From the NCBI RefSeq assembly GCF_000314005.1, contig NZ_JH980292.1, positions 4,995,894 through 5,059,893 of the forward strand: a DNA stretch of 64,000 bases, in the 5' to 3' direction. Origin of the DNA: Spirulina subsalsa PCC 9445. Lineage in GTDB: Bacteria; Cyanobacteriota; Cyanobacteriia; Cyanobacteriales; Spirulinaceae. How positions within the stretch are numbered: the first letter of the stretch is position 1; each line of letters opens with the position of its first letter. Below the pieces are notes generated by a model that did not search any database, was not told where the DNA came from, and saw only the letters and a list, made by a program, of their open reading frames with translations. Made by a program: the position numbers and the translations under genes. Of the stretch, positions 57,431-64,000 are shown piece after piece.

Positions 57431-58218
57431 TGCCATTGAACGCGGTGTTCATTGGGGCGAGTAAAGCCGCGTACATCCATCGCAATGGCAATTTGTTCCG
57501 CCCGACGCAGCAGATTTTCTAACAATCGTTCCGCGACAATCAACCAGATTTTAAAACTTTGGCGCAGGCCTAACTTTTTCCAATTAATCGCACGGGTACG
57601 AATGGAACGGGCTAAATTTTGCACTTCTTCCAACACTAAGGGAATAAACCGTAGGGAGAGGGTGAGGGTGAGAGCAACTTCTGTGACAGGGAGTTTAAAC
57701 CGTTCTAGAGGCTGCATAATATCCTCCAATCCGGCCGTAATTTCTTCTGGGGCGGTGGTGAGCAAGTATAAGGTCGTACTATAGACCAAGGTGAAAATAA
57801 TCGTACTCAGACGCAGGGCTAAATCAAAGGAACGGCGAGTCACTCGGAGATTGCCCAACTCTAACAAAATGTATTGATAGGGGGTGTCGGGAATGTTCTC
57901 AATGTCCACCGAGGGTAAACGGGCTTGATAAGTAATGGCCAGCCCGTCATTCATGACAGAGGTAATGACAAAGGCCATTGTCCCCACTAATAATAACCAG
58001 CCCATTTGTTGCCGCCAAGCTCGTAGGGGAATCCGGGCGGATAGGGTGAATAGCACTAAAATGAGGACTAGACTCAAACGCCACTCGGAACTGGCTAAAA
58101 CCGGGGTGAGTAAAAAACTCATGAGCCAGGCCAGTTTGACTCTCGGATCGAGTTGGTGTAACCAAGTAAAAGGTTGTTCAAGATAGAGTCCAATGGGAAG
58201 CGATCGCAATAAATCCAT
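57340..58218 (-). CDS. ecfT: Energy-coupling factor transporter membrane protein EcfT (CbiQ family)
   Basis: This 292-residue integral membrane protein has about five hydrophobic segments: PRVKLAWLMSFLLTPVLA, LSLVLILVLFTLSA, MGWLLLVGTMAFVIT, FTLVYSTTLYLLTTAPEE and others. The start MDLLRSLPIGLYLEQPFTWLHQLDPRVKL has the typical 'H-x-L-D-P-R-x-K' motif. The cytoplasmic loop has the coupling signature RAINWKKLG and LLRRAEQIAIAMDVRGF (the A-R-G motif 'M-D-x-R-G-F'). It couples ATP hydrolysis by EcfA to a substrate-binding S component. The ATPase candidate is at 35068-35790; no S component is seen. It overlaps the binding lipoprotein gene tail to tail by 91 bases. Confidence 0.92.
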   Translation of the reverse strand: MDLLRSLPIGLYLEQPFTWLHQLDPRVKLAWLMSFLLTPVLASSEWRLSLVLILVLFTLSARIPLRAWRQQMGWLLLVGTMAFVITSVMNDGLAITYQARLPSVDIENIPDTPYQYILLELGNLRVTRRSFDLALRLSTIIFTLVYSTTLYLLTTAPEEITAGLEDIMQPLERFKLPVTEVALTLTLSLRFIPLVLEEVQNLARSIRTRAINWKKLGLRQSFKIWLIVAERLLENLLRRAEQIAIAMDVRGFTRPNEHRVQWHQLRLKKADGIAMGVLVLFWWARLTWGWMV

Positions 58219-58371
58219 CGCAAGTTAGCCAAATTAGAAAAACAACAATCCAGATCGCCTTGCCGCCCCCCTACCCCCCCAGCAACCACCACTTAAACAA
58301 TTAGGGTATTCTAGGGAAAGGGTATCACTCCCGCGCCTATTCTAGCAGAATTTCTCCTTTACTCCTGAGCC

Positions 58372-58887
58372 ATGACTAATACTCAAACCGCCCGGAAAGT
58401 CTCCCCCAGTCGCATTTTCTTAATTGCCGCCCTCGTGTTCATTATCGGCTGGGTGGCCATGCGTCTCGTCGCCCCAGAACGCCCGACCCTCCTCGCAGGC
58501 AGTCGCCCGGCTAACTTAGGGGTAGAAGCCGGACAATTAGCCCCTTGCCCCCCCACCCCCAACTGTGTCAACAGTCAAAGCAACCTCCCCAGTCAGGCCA
58601 TTCCCCCCCTCACCTTTCAAGGCAATCCCGACCAAGCATTACCACAAATAGAGAATATTGTCAAGAAACTAGACCGAACCCGTATTATTACCAGCACCGA
58701 TCGTTATCTTTACGCCCAATTTAGTAGTCATTGGATGGGATTTGTGGATGATGTGGAATTTGTTCTCAATCCCGAGCAGAAATGGGTCGATGTGCGCTCG
58801 GCCTCCCGTTTAGGAGAATCAGATTTAGGAGTGAATCGCCAACGAGTAGAAGAAATACGCGCTAAATTCAGCCCCTTAGAACTTTAA
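58372..58887 (+). CDS. DUF1499 family protein
   Basis: This 171-residue protein has an N-terminal hydrophobic anchor (RIFLIAALVFIIGWVAMRLVA). The DUF1499 domain shows LAPCPPTPNCVNSQSN, PPLTFQGNPDQALPQIENIVKKL, RIITSTDRYLYAQFSSHWMGFVDDVEFVLNPEQKWVDVRSASRLGESDLGVNRQRVEEIR. The 'C-P-x-x-P-N-C-V' and 'R-S-A-S-R-x-G-x-x-D-x-G-x-N' blocks are the family signatures. The function is unknown; related proteins occur in chloroplasts and proteobacteria. It is divergent from ecfT. It is probably a single gene, with the rhomboid following after 104 bases. Confidence 0.9.
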   Translation: MTNTQTARKVSPSRIFLIAALVFIIGWVAMRLVAPERPTLLAGSRPANLGVEAGQLAPCPPTPNCVNSQSNLPSQAIPPLTFQGNPDQALPQIENIVKKLDRTRIITSTDRYLYAQFSSHWMGFVDDVEFVLNPEQKWVDVRSASRLGESDLGVNRQRVEEIRAKFSPLEL

Positions 58888-58991
58888 CCCGATTGCAGTG
58901 GGGTAGTTCACCGAATACAGTTTAGGGACTCAACCCAAACTCTCTTAAACTCCCGCCCCTTGATTAGCCACGCCATCCCTTGCCCTCGGCT

Positions 58992-60551
58992 ATGACTCTC
59001 AATCAAATTCTACTCTGGACAGTGTTTCTTTCCTGTTTTTCCCTGATGATTCGCACCCTCTATTCCAATCAGCATAGAGGGTGGAGTCTGGTGTCAGGTT
59101 CAATTTTGGGTGTCACCAGTGGTCTATTCTACCTTGCCCCCAATTTAGCGGGAATTATTGGCGGGAGTTTGTGGGCTGTGTTTCTGCTGGTGCCTTTGGT
59201 GGGTTTTGCCAAAGTCAATAAACTGATTTATCAGGAAAGATACCGGGATGCGCGGCGCTTGGCGGCTTATTTACGCTGGCTGCACCCGGCCGATGGTTGG
59301 TTAGAACAGCCTGTGATCTTAGAAGCATTGGAAATGGGGCAACAGGGGAAAATGGCGCAGGCCCTGAAGAATTTGCACCCCTACGAGAAAGCAGAAACTC
59401 CTATCGGGCGCAATGCCACAGCGTTGTTATTCCTAATGAGAGCGCGCTGGCAGGAGTTACTCCAGTGGATTCAACACACCATTCCTGAAAGCCTGCTGAT
59501 TCAAGATCCCTATCTTGTCACCTACTATTTACGGGCTTTGGGGGAAATGGGGGATCTCAATGATCTACTTTGGACTATAGAGCGCTATGAACGCCATTTG
59601 CGCAAACAGGGGCAACCCATTCCCTTACATTTGGCTTGGCTCTTTGCTTTGGCTTTTTGTGGGCAAACGGAGGATGTCGGCTGTCTCTTAGGGAGTTCTC
59701 TGTCTACTCTCTCACCAAAAGTGAAGACTTTTTGGCGGTTAACCGCTCAAATGGCCACAAAACCCAATCATCCCGTTCCGAGTCAACTGGGGCAATTGCG
59801 GGATGATTGCCCTAATACGGTGTTAAATCATGCGATCGCCTGGCGCAGTCGTCACCCCCTCGCCAATCCCCGAGAAGTCCTCACTGGAGCCTCTTGGGAA
59901 ATGTTATGGCGCATTAAAACTGAAGTGCGGCAAGAAGTCCGTTATGGTCAACCGTTTCTGATGACTCCTCGTAAAGCCCACGCTACCTATATTTTAATTG
60001 CCCTCAATTGTCTAGTTTTTAGTCTCGAAATTCACTTAGGCGGCAGCACTAATCCCCTCACCCTAGACCGGATGGGGGCATTAATCCCGAGTCAAGTCTG
60101 GGCGGGGGAGATCTGGCGTTTAGTGACGGCTAACTTCTTGCACTACGGCGTTCTGCACTTACTCACGAATCTGATTGGGTTATATATTCTCGGTCCCTTT
60201 GTCGAATTACGTTTAGGGTTTGAACGGTACTGTATCACCTACTTTGGCGCAGGAATTGGGGCAATGGCGGCCTTTAGTGCGATCGCCCTCACCTTTGGAG
60301 ATCCAGAACAGCGCCTCGTCGGAGCTTCGGCAGCCATTATGGGCATTTTGGGCGCCATTGTAGCGATTCTTCTCCAAGGTTGGCTACGAGAAAAAAGCCA
60401 CATCGCCGCCAAGCGCCTTTGCTGGTTTTTGGTCATTATTGCCTTACAAACTACTTTTGACCTGTATATCCCCGAGGTGAGTTTTCTCGCCCATGCTTTA
60501 GGTTTAGGCTTTGGGTTTACAATTGGTACGCTATTGTTGCCCAATCGTTAG
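58992..60551 (+). CDS. Rhomboid-family protein with long N-terminal helical region
   Basis: The 519-residue protein has two N-terminal hydrophobic segments (LLWTVFLSCFSLMIRTLY, GIIGGSLWAVFLLVPLVG). A soluble helical-repeat region of about 250 residues follows (YRDARRLAAYLRWLHP, ALEMGQQGKMAQALKNL, ALGEMGDLNDLLWTIERYERHLRKQG), recalling TPR-like repeats. The C-terminal rhomboid core of about 200 residues starts at AHATYILIALNCLVF. It has the H-N region NFLHYGVLHLLTNLIGLYILG, the serine motif LVGASAAIMGILGAI (G-A-S-A, where G-x-S-G is usual) and the histidine motif FLAHALGLGFGFTIG. Both catalytic residues are thus present. ATG 58992 is preferred to a TTG at 58980. The substrate is unknown. Confidence 0.85.
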   Translation: MTLNQILLWTVFLSCFSLMIRTLYSNQHRGWSLVSGSILGVTSGLFYLAPNLAGIIGGSLWAVFLLVPLVGFAKVNKLIYQERYRDARRLAAYLRWLHPADGWLEQPVILEALEMGQQGKMAQALKNLHPYEKAETPIGRNATALLFLMRARWQELLQWIQHTIPESLLIQDPYLVTYYLRALGEMGDLNDLLWTIERYERHLRKQGQPIPLHLAWLFALAFCGQTEDVGCLLGSSLSTLSPKVKTFWRLTAQMATKPNHPVPSQLGQLRDDCPNTVLNHAIAWRSRHPLANPREVLTGASWEMLWRIKTEVRQEVRYGQPFLMTPRKAHATYILIALNCLVFSLEIHLGGSTNPLTLDRMGALIPSQVWAGEIWRLVTANFLHYGVLHLLTNLIGLYILGPFVELRLGFERYCITYFGAGIGAMAAFSAIALTFGDPEQRLVGASAAIMGILGAIVAILLQGWLREKSHIAAKRLCWFLVIIALQTTFDLYIPEVSFLAHALGLGFGFTIGTLLLPNR

Positions 60552-60573
60552 GGGAAGCTATTCCCTAAGTCAT

Positions 60574-62142
60574 TCATTCATCCCCCAAAGTTTTATCCTT
60601 CACCCCTCGAACAATACGGGATAACTCCGTTTTCTCATCAACCGTAATCCGACTTGGAGAACCACTAATAATCCGCTCATAATTGCGGAAAGAATCCCGA
60701 ATATCTGGCCCTTCGGAACTAATCGTGTACTCCCGAATTCCCTTATCATGCCAAGAACCGCGCATTTTAAACACATTAATCGCCCGAGACATTTCACCAC
60801 GAATTTCTACATACTGCAACATAATAATCGTATCGGTAATAGTAGAAATATGGGATTCAGTAATCGAATTTGACCCCATAAATTGATCCGTAGTATTGGT
60901 AAAAAATCCCGTAATTTCTTCCTGTTTTGCGTAGCCCGTCACCCCGATGACAAATTGCCGGAAAGCATTGTTCGTCACCCCACGTGCTAAAGCTGAGAGA
61001 GAGTCAATGGCAATCCGAGAAGGTTTAAACTGCTCAATTTCTGATTTAATAATTTGTAAGTGGTCTTCTAAACCCGCCGATTCAGGATAGGAACAGAGCA
61101 ATTTTAACAATCCTTTTTTTTCCATTTCCTCAAAATTGACCCCCCAAGAACTGGCATTTCGGGAGAGTTGAGCGCGGGATTCTTCATAGGCAAATAAAAT
61201 CGCCCGTTCCCCTTGGCGACAGCCTTCTTGTAAAAACTTGCTGACGAGGAGCGTTTTCCCGGTACCTGTGGCTCCAGTGGCTAAGATAATGGAATCTTTG
61301 AAGAAACCACCGCCACACATTTCATCGAGTTTCTTCACACCCGAAGAAGCGCGGACATTAGAAGAACGTTGAGTCAAACGCATTGCTCCTAGGGGGAAGA
61401 TATTAATCCCATCATTGGTGATGGTGAAAGGATATTCTCCTTTCATGTGGGTTGTACCTCGTAATTTGAGGATTTCTATGGTTCTGCGTCGTCGTTCACC
61501 TTCTAATACATTGCGCAGAATAATCACATTATCCGAAACAAATTCTTCGACCCCAAAACGTGCCACTGGACCGTATTCCTCAATCCGTTCTGTGGTCATG
61601 ATAGAGGTGACTTTAATTTGCTTTAAACGGGCGACTAAACGGAAGATTTCACGACGCACGACAGAAGCTGCTTCATACTGTTGAAAAACAGCCGTTACTG
61701 AGTCAATGGAAACCCGTTTTGCTTTATATTTCCGAATAGCGTATTGAATCCGCTCAATCAAAGCAGAAAGGTCAAAGTTCCCCACAACTTCTTGACCTTC
61801 TGGGTCAGGAGAAGCATCGAGGATGAAGAGTTTTCCTTGATCAATTAACTCTTGTAAATTCCAGCCAAAACTGTAGGCATTCGTGATAATATCCGAAGGA
61901 GATTCTTCAAACGTTACGAAGACTCCCGCTTCTCCAAGGTGTTTAATCCCGTTGTAGAGGAATTGGATAGCCAGTAAGGTTTTCCCTGTGCCGGACGTTC
62001 CACTCACAAGGGTTGTTCTTCCAATTGGCATCCCCCCATGACTAATTTCATCAAACCCTTCGATCATGGTCCGAATTTTACGGACTCCTAAAATGGATGT
62101 GCTATTAGAAGGGTGATCACTCGAATTAGGTTGATTCATCAC
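60574..62142 (-). CDS. kaiC: Circadian clock ATPase/kinase KaiC
   Basis: The 522-residue hexameric clock protein is made of two RecA-like domains. CI: EGFDEISHGGMPIGRTTLVSGTSGTGKT (Walker A, residues 48-55), catalytic glutamates in FVTFEESPSD, SIDSVTAVFQQY. CII: second Walker A ATGATGTGKTLLVSKF, ILFAYEESRAQLSRNA, and the phosphorylation site ITESHISTITDTIIML with adjacent Ser/Thr near residues 433-434 as in the Synechococcus protein. C-terminal A-loop region is present (SGSPSRITVDEKTELSRIVRG), the KaiA-binding tail. It autophosphorylates with a daily rhythm under control of KaiA and KaiB. The gene is last in the kaiABC order on this strand, 214 bases behind kaiB. Confidence 0.98.
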   Translation of the reverse strand: MMNQPNSSDHPSNSTSILGVRKIRTMIEGFDEISHGGMPIGRTTLVSGTSGTGKTLLAIQFLYNGIKHLGEAGVFVTFEESPSDIITNAYSFGWNLQELIDQGKLFILDASPDPEGQEVVGNFDLSALIERIQYAIRKYKAKRVSIDSVTAVFQQYEAASVVRREIFRLVARLKQIKVTSIMTTERIEEYGPVARFGVEEFVSDNVIILRNVLEGERRRRTIEILKLRGTTHMKGEYPFTITNDGINIFPLGAMRLTQRSSNVRASSGVKKLDEMCGGGFFKDSIILATGATGTGKTLLVSKFLQEGCRQGERAILFAYEESRAQLSRNASSWGVNFEEMEKKGLLKLLCSYPESAGLEDHLQIIKSEIEQFKPSRIAIDSLSALARGVTNNAFRQFVIGVTGYAKQEEITGFFTNTTDQFMGSNSITESHISTITDTIIMLQYVEIRGEMSRAINVFKMRGSWHDKGIREYTISSEGPDIRDSFRNYERIISGSPSRITVDEKTELSRIVRGVKDKTLGDE

Positions 62143-62356
62143 TGAGTTGTTTAAGGTGTTCGGTGAAACAGAAGATGAGAAACGGATTCAAGAATCAGAA
62201 GAAAACGTTTTCATCCTAACAGAAAGATGGCAAGCTGTTGATTTAACTTTCGATTGAACTGTTAAGTCATTTGATACAGGTTGAGTAGGGGTGACTCAGT
62301 GATGGGTCTTTTCCGTTGGAGGAAACCGTGTCTTTGCCGAGATGGGGCGACCTCCC
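62143..62356. other. kaiB-kaiC intergenic region
   Basis: The 214-base spacer holds no gene that I can support. It is longer than the short gap usual in a kaiBC dicistron, so kaiC may have its own promoter here in addition to read-through from kaiB. No convincing -35/-10 pair stands out. Confidence 0.4.
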
Positions 62357-62659
62357 TTAAGCTTCGGTAATTTCTTCATATAATAAATCTAAACCGATTA
62401 GCACTTTTTCTCGATCGGATAAATCACCGATAATTTTCCGCACCGGGGGAGGCAATACTTTTGATAAGGTGGGCGTGGCTAGGATTTTATCCTCTTCGGC
62501 AAGTTGTGGATTTTTCAGTACATCAATAACTTTTAGAGCATAAACTCCTTGAAAATCCTGTTCTAAGATGTTTTTTAAGGTTTTCAAGGCTCGCGCTGAA
62601 TTTGGGGTATTGCCAGCGACGTAGAGCTTGAGAACATAGGTTTTTTTGGACGCACTCAT
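62357..62659 (-). CDS. kaiB: Circadian clock protein KaiB
   Basis: The 100-residue protein with a metamorphic thioredoxin-like fold starts [36 protein letters not shown] (ATG at 62659; the frame extends five codons further). It has [51 protein letters not shown], all family landmarks. Its acidic C-terminus is short (YEEITEA). KaiB binds phosphorylated KaiC and sequesters KaiA, and recruits output proteins. It sits between kaiA (69 bases upstream) and kaiC on the minus strand, the normal kaiABC order. Confidence 0.97.
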   Translation of the reverse strand: MSASKKTYVLKLYVAGNTPNSARALKTLKNILEQDFQGVYALKVIDVLKNPQLAEEDKILATPTLSKVLPPPVRKIIGDLSDREKVLIGLDLLYEEITEA

Positions 62660-62728
62660 AGGATAACAGTTCAAAAAAAGAAAATAAAGGTTAATTTTTA
62701 GTTACTTTGTTCTACCTTGAGGTAGACT

Positions 62729-63745
62729 TTACTCACTAGACGTGAAGATTTCAAAGGGAATATCTTCTCGGGGGATAGAACGACGATACATTTCACAGAG
62801 GTGAGCGATGATGTCAATGAGTGCGAGACGGTAATCTAAGAGGATTTCTTCGCTGCGTCCTTCTAGCTTGAGTTGTTGGGAGAATCGATCCATCAGTTCC
62901 ATGTGAATTTCCAAAATTTGTGAGACAGATAAATCCGCAAAGAAGGCTCGGTTGACAAACTGATCAATCGTTTGATTGAGGGGATAGTCTGGGATGAAGT
63001 AGTTGAGGATAATTTCACGGTATTCTACGCTCAATTCTTCGAGGAGTTCTTGCTTGTCTTTGGGGGGGAGGTTTCGCCAAAATTCTTGGGGGTTTCGTTT
63101 GTAGTAGATGCCGAGATAGCCTAGACGTTCTTTCAGTTTTTCAGCGAGTCGTCGCTGTTGGAGGAGGAGGAAGTTTGGGCAGGGTTGCTCATGGTGGGGG
63201 TTGGAGAGGGTGGGGGTTTGGGCGAAGGTGGGGGTTTGGGTGAGGGGGGAGAGTTGGACAAAGGGGGGGAGTTGGAGGAATTTAGCGATCGCCTGTTCAA
63301 TGGCGTTGGTAATCTGTGCGACTTGGGTCGCCAATAACCAAACCTCTCCGGTATGATACAAGTAGGGGGATGCTCCGGGGGTGGAATGCTCAGAAATTCT
63401 ATCATCTCCGGTGGTGTCCAAGAGGGAGGTATTCTGATTATCAGAGTTTCTGGGTTCAATAATCACCACAGGCAAAAGAGTCCCTTGAGTGAACAAGTGA
63501 TTTAAGACCGCTAACTCCCCATCAATATTTTGTAAAATCAGGCAGTCGATCTGTTCTTTATGGTGTTCGACAAACTCCAAAAACTGAGCTTGTTGATCAA
63601 AGCGATAGCAATTATACCGTTCATGATTCAAAAAATGTTGCAAAGACTGAGCGAGTCCCTCGGTCTTGGCATAGAGACAAATACACAATTTAGGGTTCAA
63701 GAGGTTACTGGGATCGGACTCCAAAGGAGCGTTTTCATGGGTCAT
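62729..63745 (-). CDS. kaiA: Circadian clock protein KaiA
   Basis: The 338-residue protein has an N-terminal pseudo-receiver domain (LCICLYAKTEGLAQSLQHFLNHERYNCYRFD, CLILQNIDGELAVLNHLFTQGTLLPVVII), a linker, and the C-terminal four-helix KaiC-binding domain (RRLAEKLKERLGYLGIYYKRNPQEFWRNL, ELSVEYREIILNYFIPDYPLNQTIDQFVNRAFFADLSVSQILEIHMELMDRFSQQLKLEGRSEEILLDYRLALIDIIAHLCEMYRRSIPRE). The linker carries a low-complexity TQTPTFAQTPTLSN segment. It stimulates KaiC phosphorylation. Full-length KaiA with both domains is found in most cyanobacteria; filamentous heterocystous ones often have only the C-terminal half, so this argues against that group. It is the first gene of the kai locus. Confidence 0.96.
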   Translation of the reverse strand: MTHENAPLESDPSNLLNPKLCICLYAKTEGLAQSLQHFLNHERYNCYRFDQQAQFLEFVEHHKEQIDCLILQNIDGELAVLNHLFTQGTLLPVVIIEPRNSDNQNTSLLDTTGDDRISEHSTPGASPYLYHTGEVWLLATQVAQITNAIEQAIAKFLQLPPFVQLSPLTQTPTFAQTPTLSNPHHEQPCPNFLLLQQRRLAEKLKERLGYLGIYYKRNPQEFWRNLPPKDKQELLEELSVEYREIILNYFIPDYPLNQTIDQFVNRAFFADLSVSQILEIHMELMDRFSQQLKLEGRSEEILLDYRLALIDIIAHLCEMYRRSIPREDIPFEIFTSSE

Positions 63746-63908
63746 CAGACATAAACGGGGACATACATCGTAGGCTTGTCGTAAAAGTTAACATCAGATC
63801 GATTATACCTGATCCCCTCTCATTCTTAAGTTGTAGCTGATACTCGTAGATGATGTTTAGCATGGGGCTATGATAGCATCGGGGGCAGGCCATCGGCTCA
63901 GAGTCAAG

Positions 63909-63925
63909 CCGCCCTAGAAGGGCGG
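63909..63925. other. GC-rich hairpin upstream of the last partial gene
   Basis: CCGCCCT / AGGGCGG forms a 7-bp stem with a 3-base loop, after TCAGAGTCAAG. It resembles the left-end hairpin of IS200/IS605 elements elsewhere in the window, but no further part of an element is visible. Confidence 0.35.
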
Positions 63926-63964
63926 GACTTGTGTCCCATGAATTTTGCTTAATTGGAAGGCAAT

Positions 63965-64000
63965 ATGATGAACAAATGGTCGAAATGGTTGCGGTTGGGG
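63965..64000 (+). CDS. Start of a gene truncated by the window end
   Basis: ATGATG at 63965-63970 with GGAAGG six bases upstream opens MMNKWSKWLRLG and runs off the window. The basic start could precede a signal or membrane segment. Nothing can be said of its function. Confidence 0.35.
   Translation, partial: MMNKWSKWLRLG

Overview
The window is a piece of a cyanobacterial chromosome. It carries a complete kaiA-kaiB-kaiC circadian clock locus, a frequent HIP1 octamer (GCGATCGC and near variants) in most genes, short tandemly repeated heptamer-type repeats between genes, and genes typical of the phylum (class II fructose/sedoheptulose bisphosphatase, glutamyl-tRNA reductase, solanesyl-type prenyl synthase, DUF3143, type IV pilin G/H-like lipoprotein, a probable Psb35). 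The repeat style and the number of IS200/IS605 remnants suggest a filamentous, Oscillatoria-like cyanobacterium, but the species cannot be fixed from this sequence.

Layout. 1-9.4 kb: a truncated CHASE2 protein gene, a folate/biopterin-type transporter, a secreted barrel-like protein whose stop codon lies in a transposase-less IS200/IS605 element, an exopolysaccharide co-polymerase/tyrosine kinase plus SLBB export protein, a response regulator-histidine kinase, and a DUF3143/J-domain pair. 9.5-20.5 kb: a decayed TnpB element just upstream of a GH57 glycosidase, a fructosamine-kinase-like protein, a CbpA-type J protein, three lipoproteins, two tandem DUF488 genes, an RCK potassium channel-like protein and a small photosystem II-associated protein. 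20.5-26.1 kb: two multipass membrane proteins, a left-handed beta-helix acyltransferase, PlsC, DUF2288 and YdcF. 26.1-27.1 kb: a tRNA-Arg(CCU) gene interrupted by a group I intron that encodes a LAGLIDADG-type endonuclease. 27.4-35.8 kb: a DUF2130 protein with a duplicated coiled coil, a UPF0182 protein, hemA, glpX and an ECF-type ATPase.

35.9-46.5 kb is the main accessory region: an AT-rich type III CRISPR effector operon built around a Csx11-family Cas10. Gene order is cmr1, AAA ATPase, TOPRIM-like protein, Cmr6-like RAMP, MNT nucleotidyltransferase, HEPN (DUF86) protein, csx11, cmr4, cmr5, second RAMP. Most junctions overlap or are very short. The Cas10 palm motif is not GGDD, no Csm6/Csx1 ring-nuclease-type effector is present, and there is no CRISPR array, cas6, cas1 or cas2 in the window. 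The ATPase/TOPRIM and MNT/HEPN pairs therefore look like built-in effector or addiction modules. The operon is followed by a graveyard of IS200/IS605 pieces and one unexplained compact folded element.

47.3-64 kb returns to ordinary chromosome: aroQ, a 47-residue small protein, an N-acetylglucosaminyl-1-phosphate transferase-cinA operon, glyA, a diguanylate cyclase, a polyprenyl synthase, a PPC-domain protein, a branched-chain-type binding lipoprotein that overlaps ecfT tail to tail, DUF1499, a rhomboid protease, and kaiC, kaiB and kaiA all on the minus strand.
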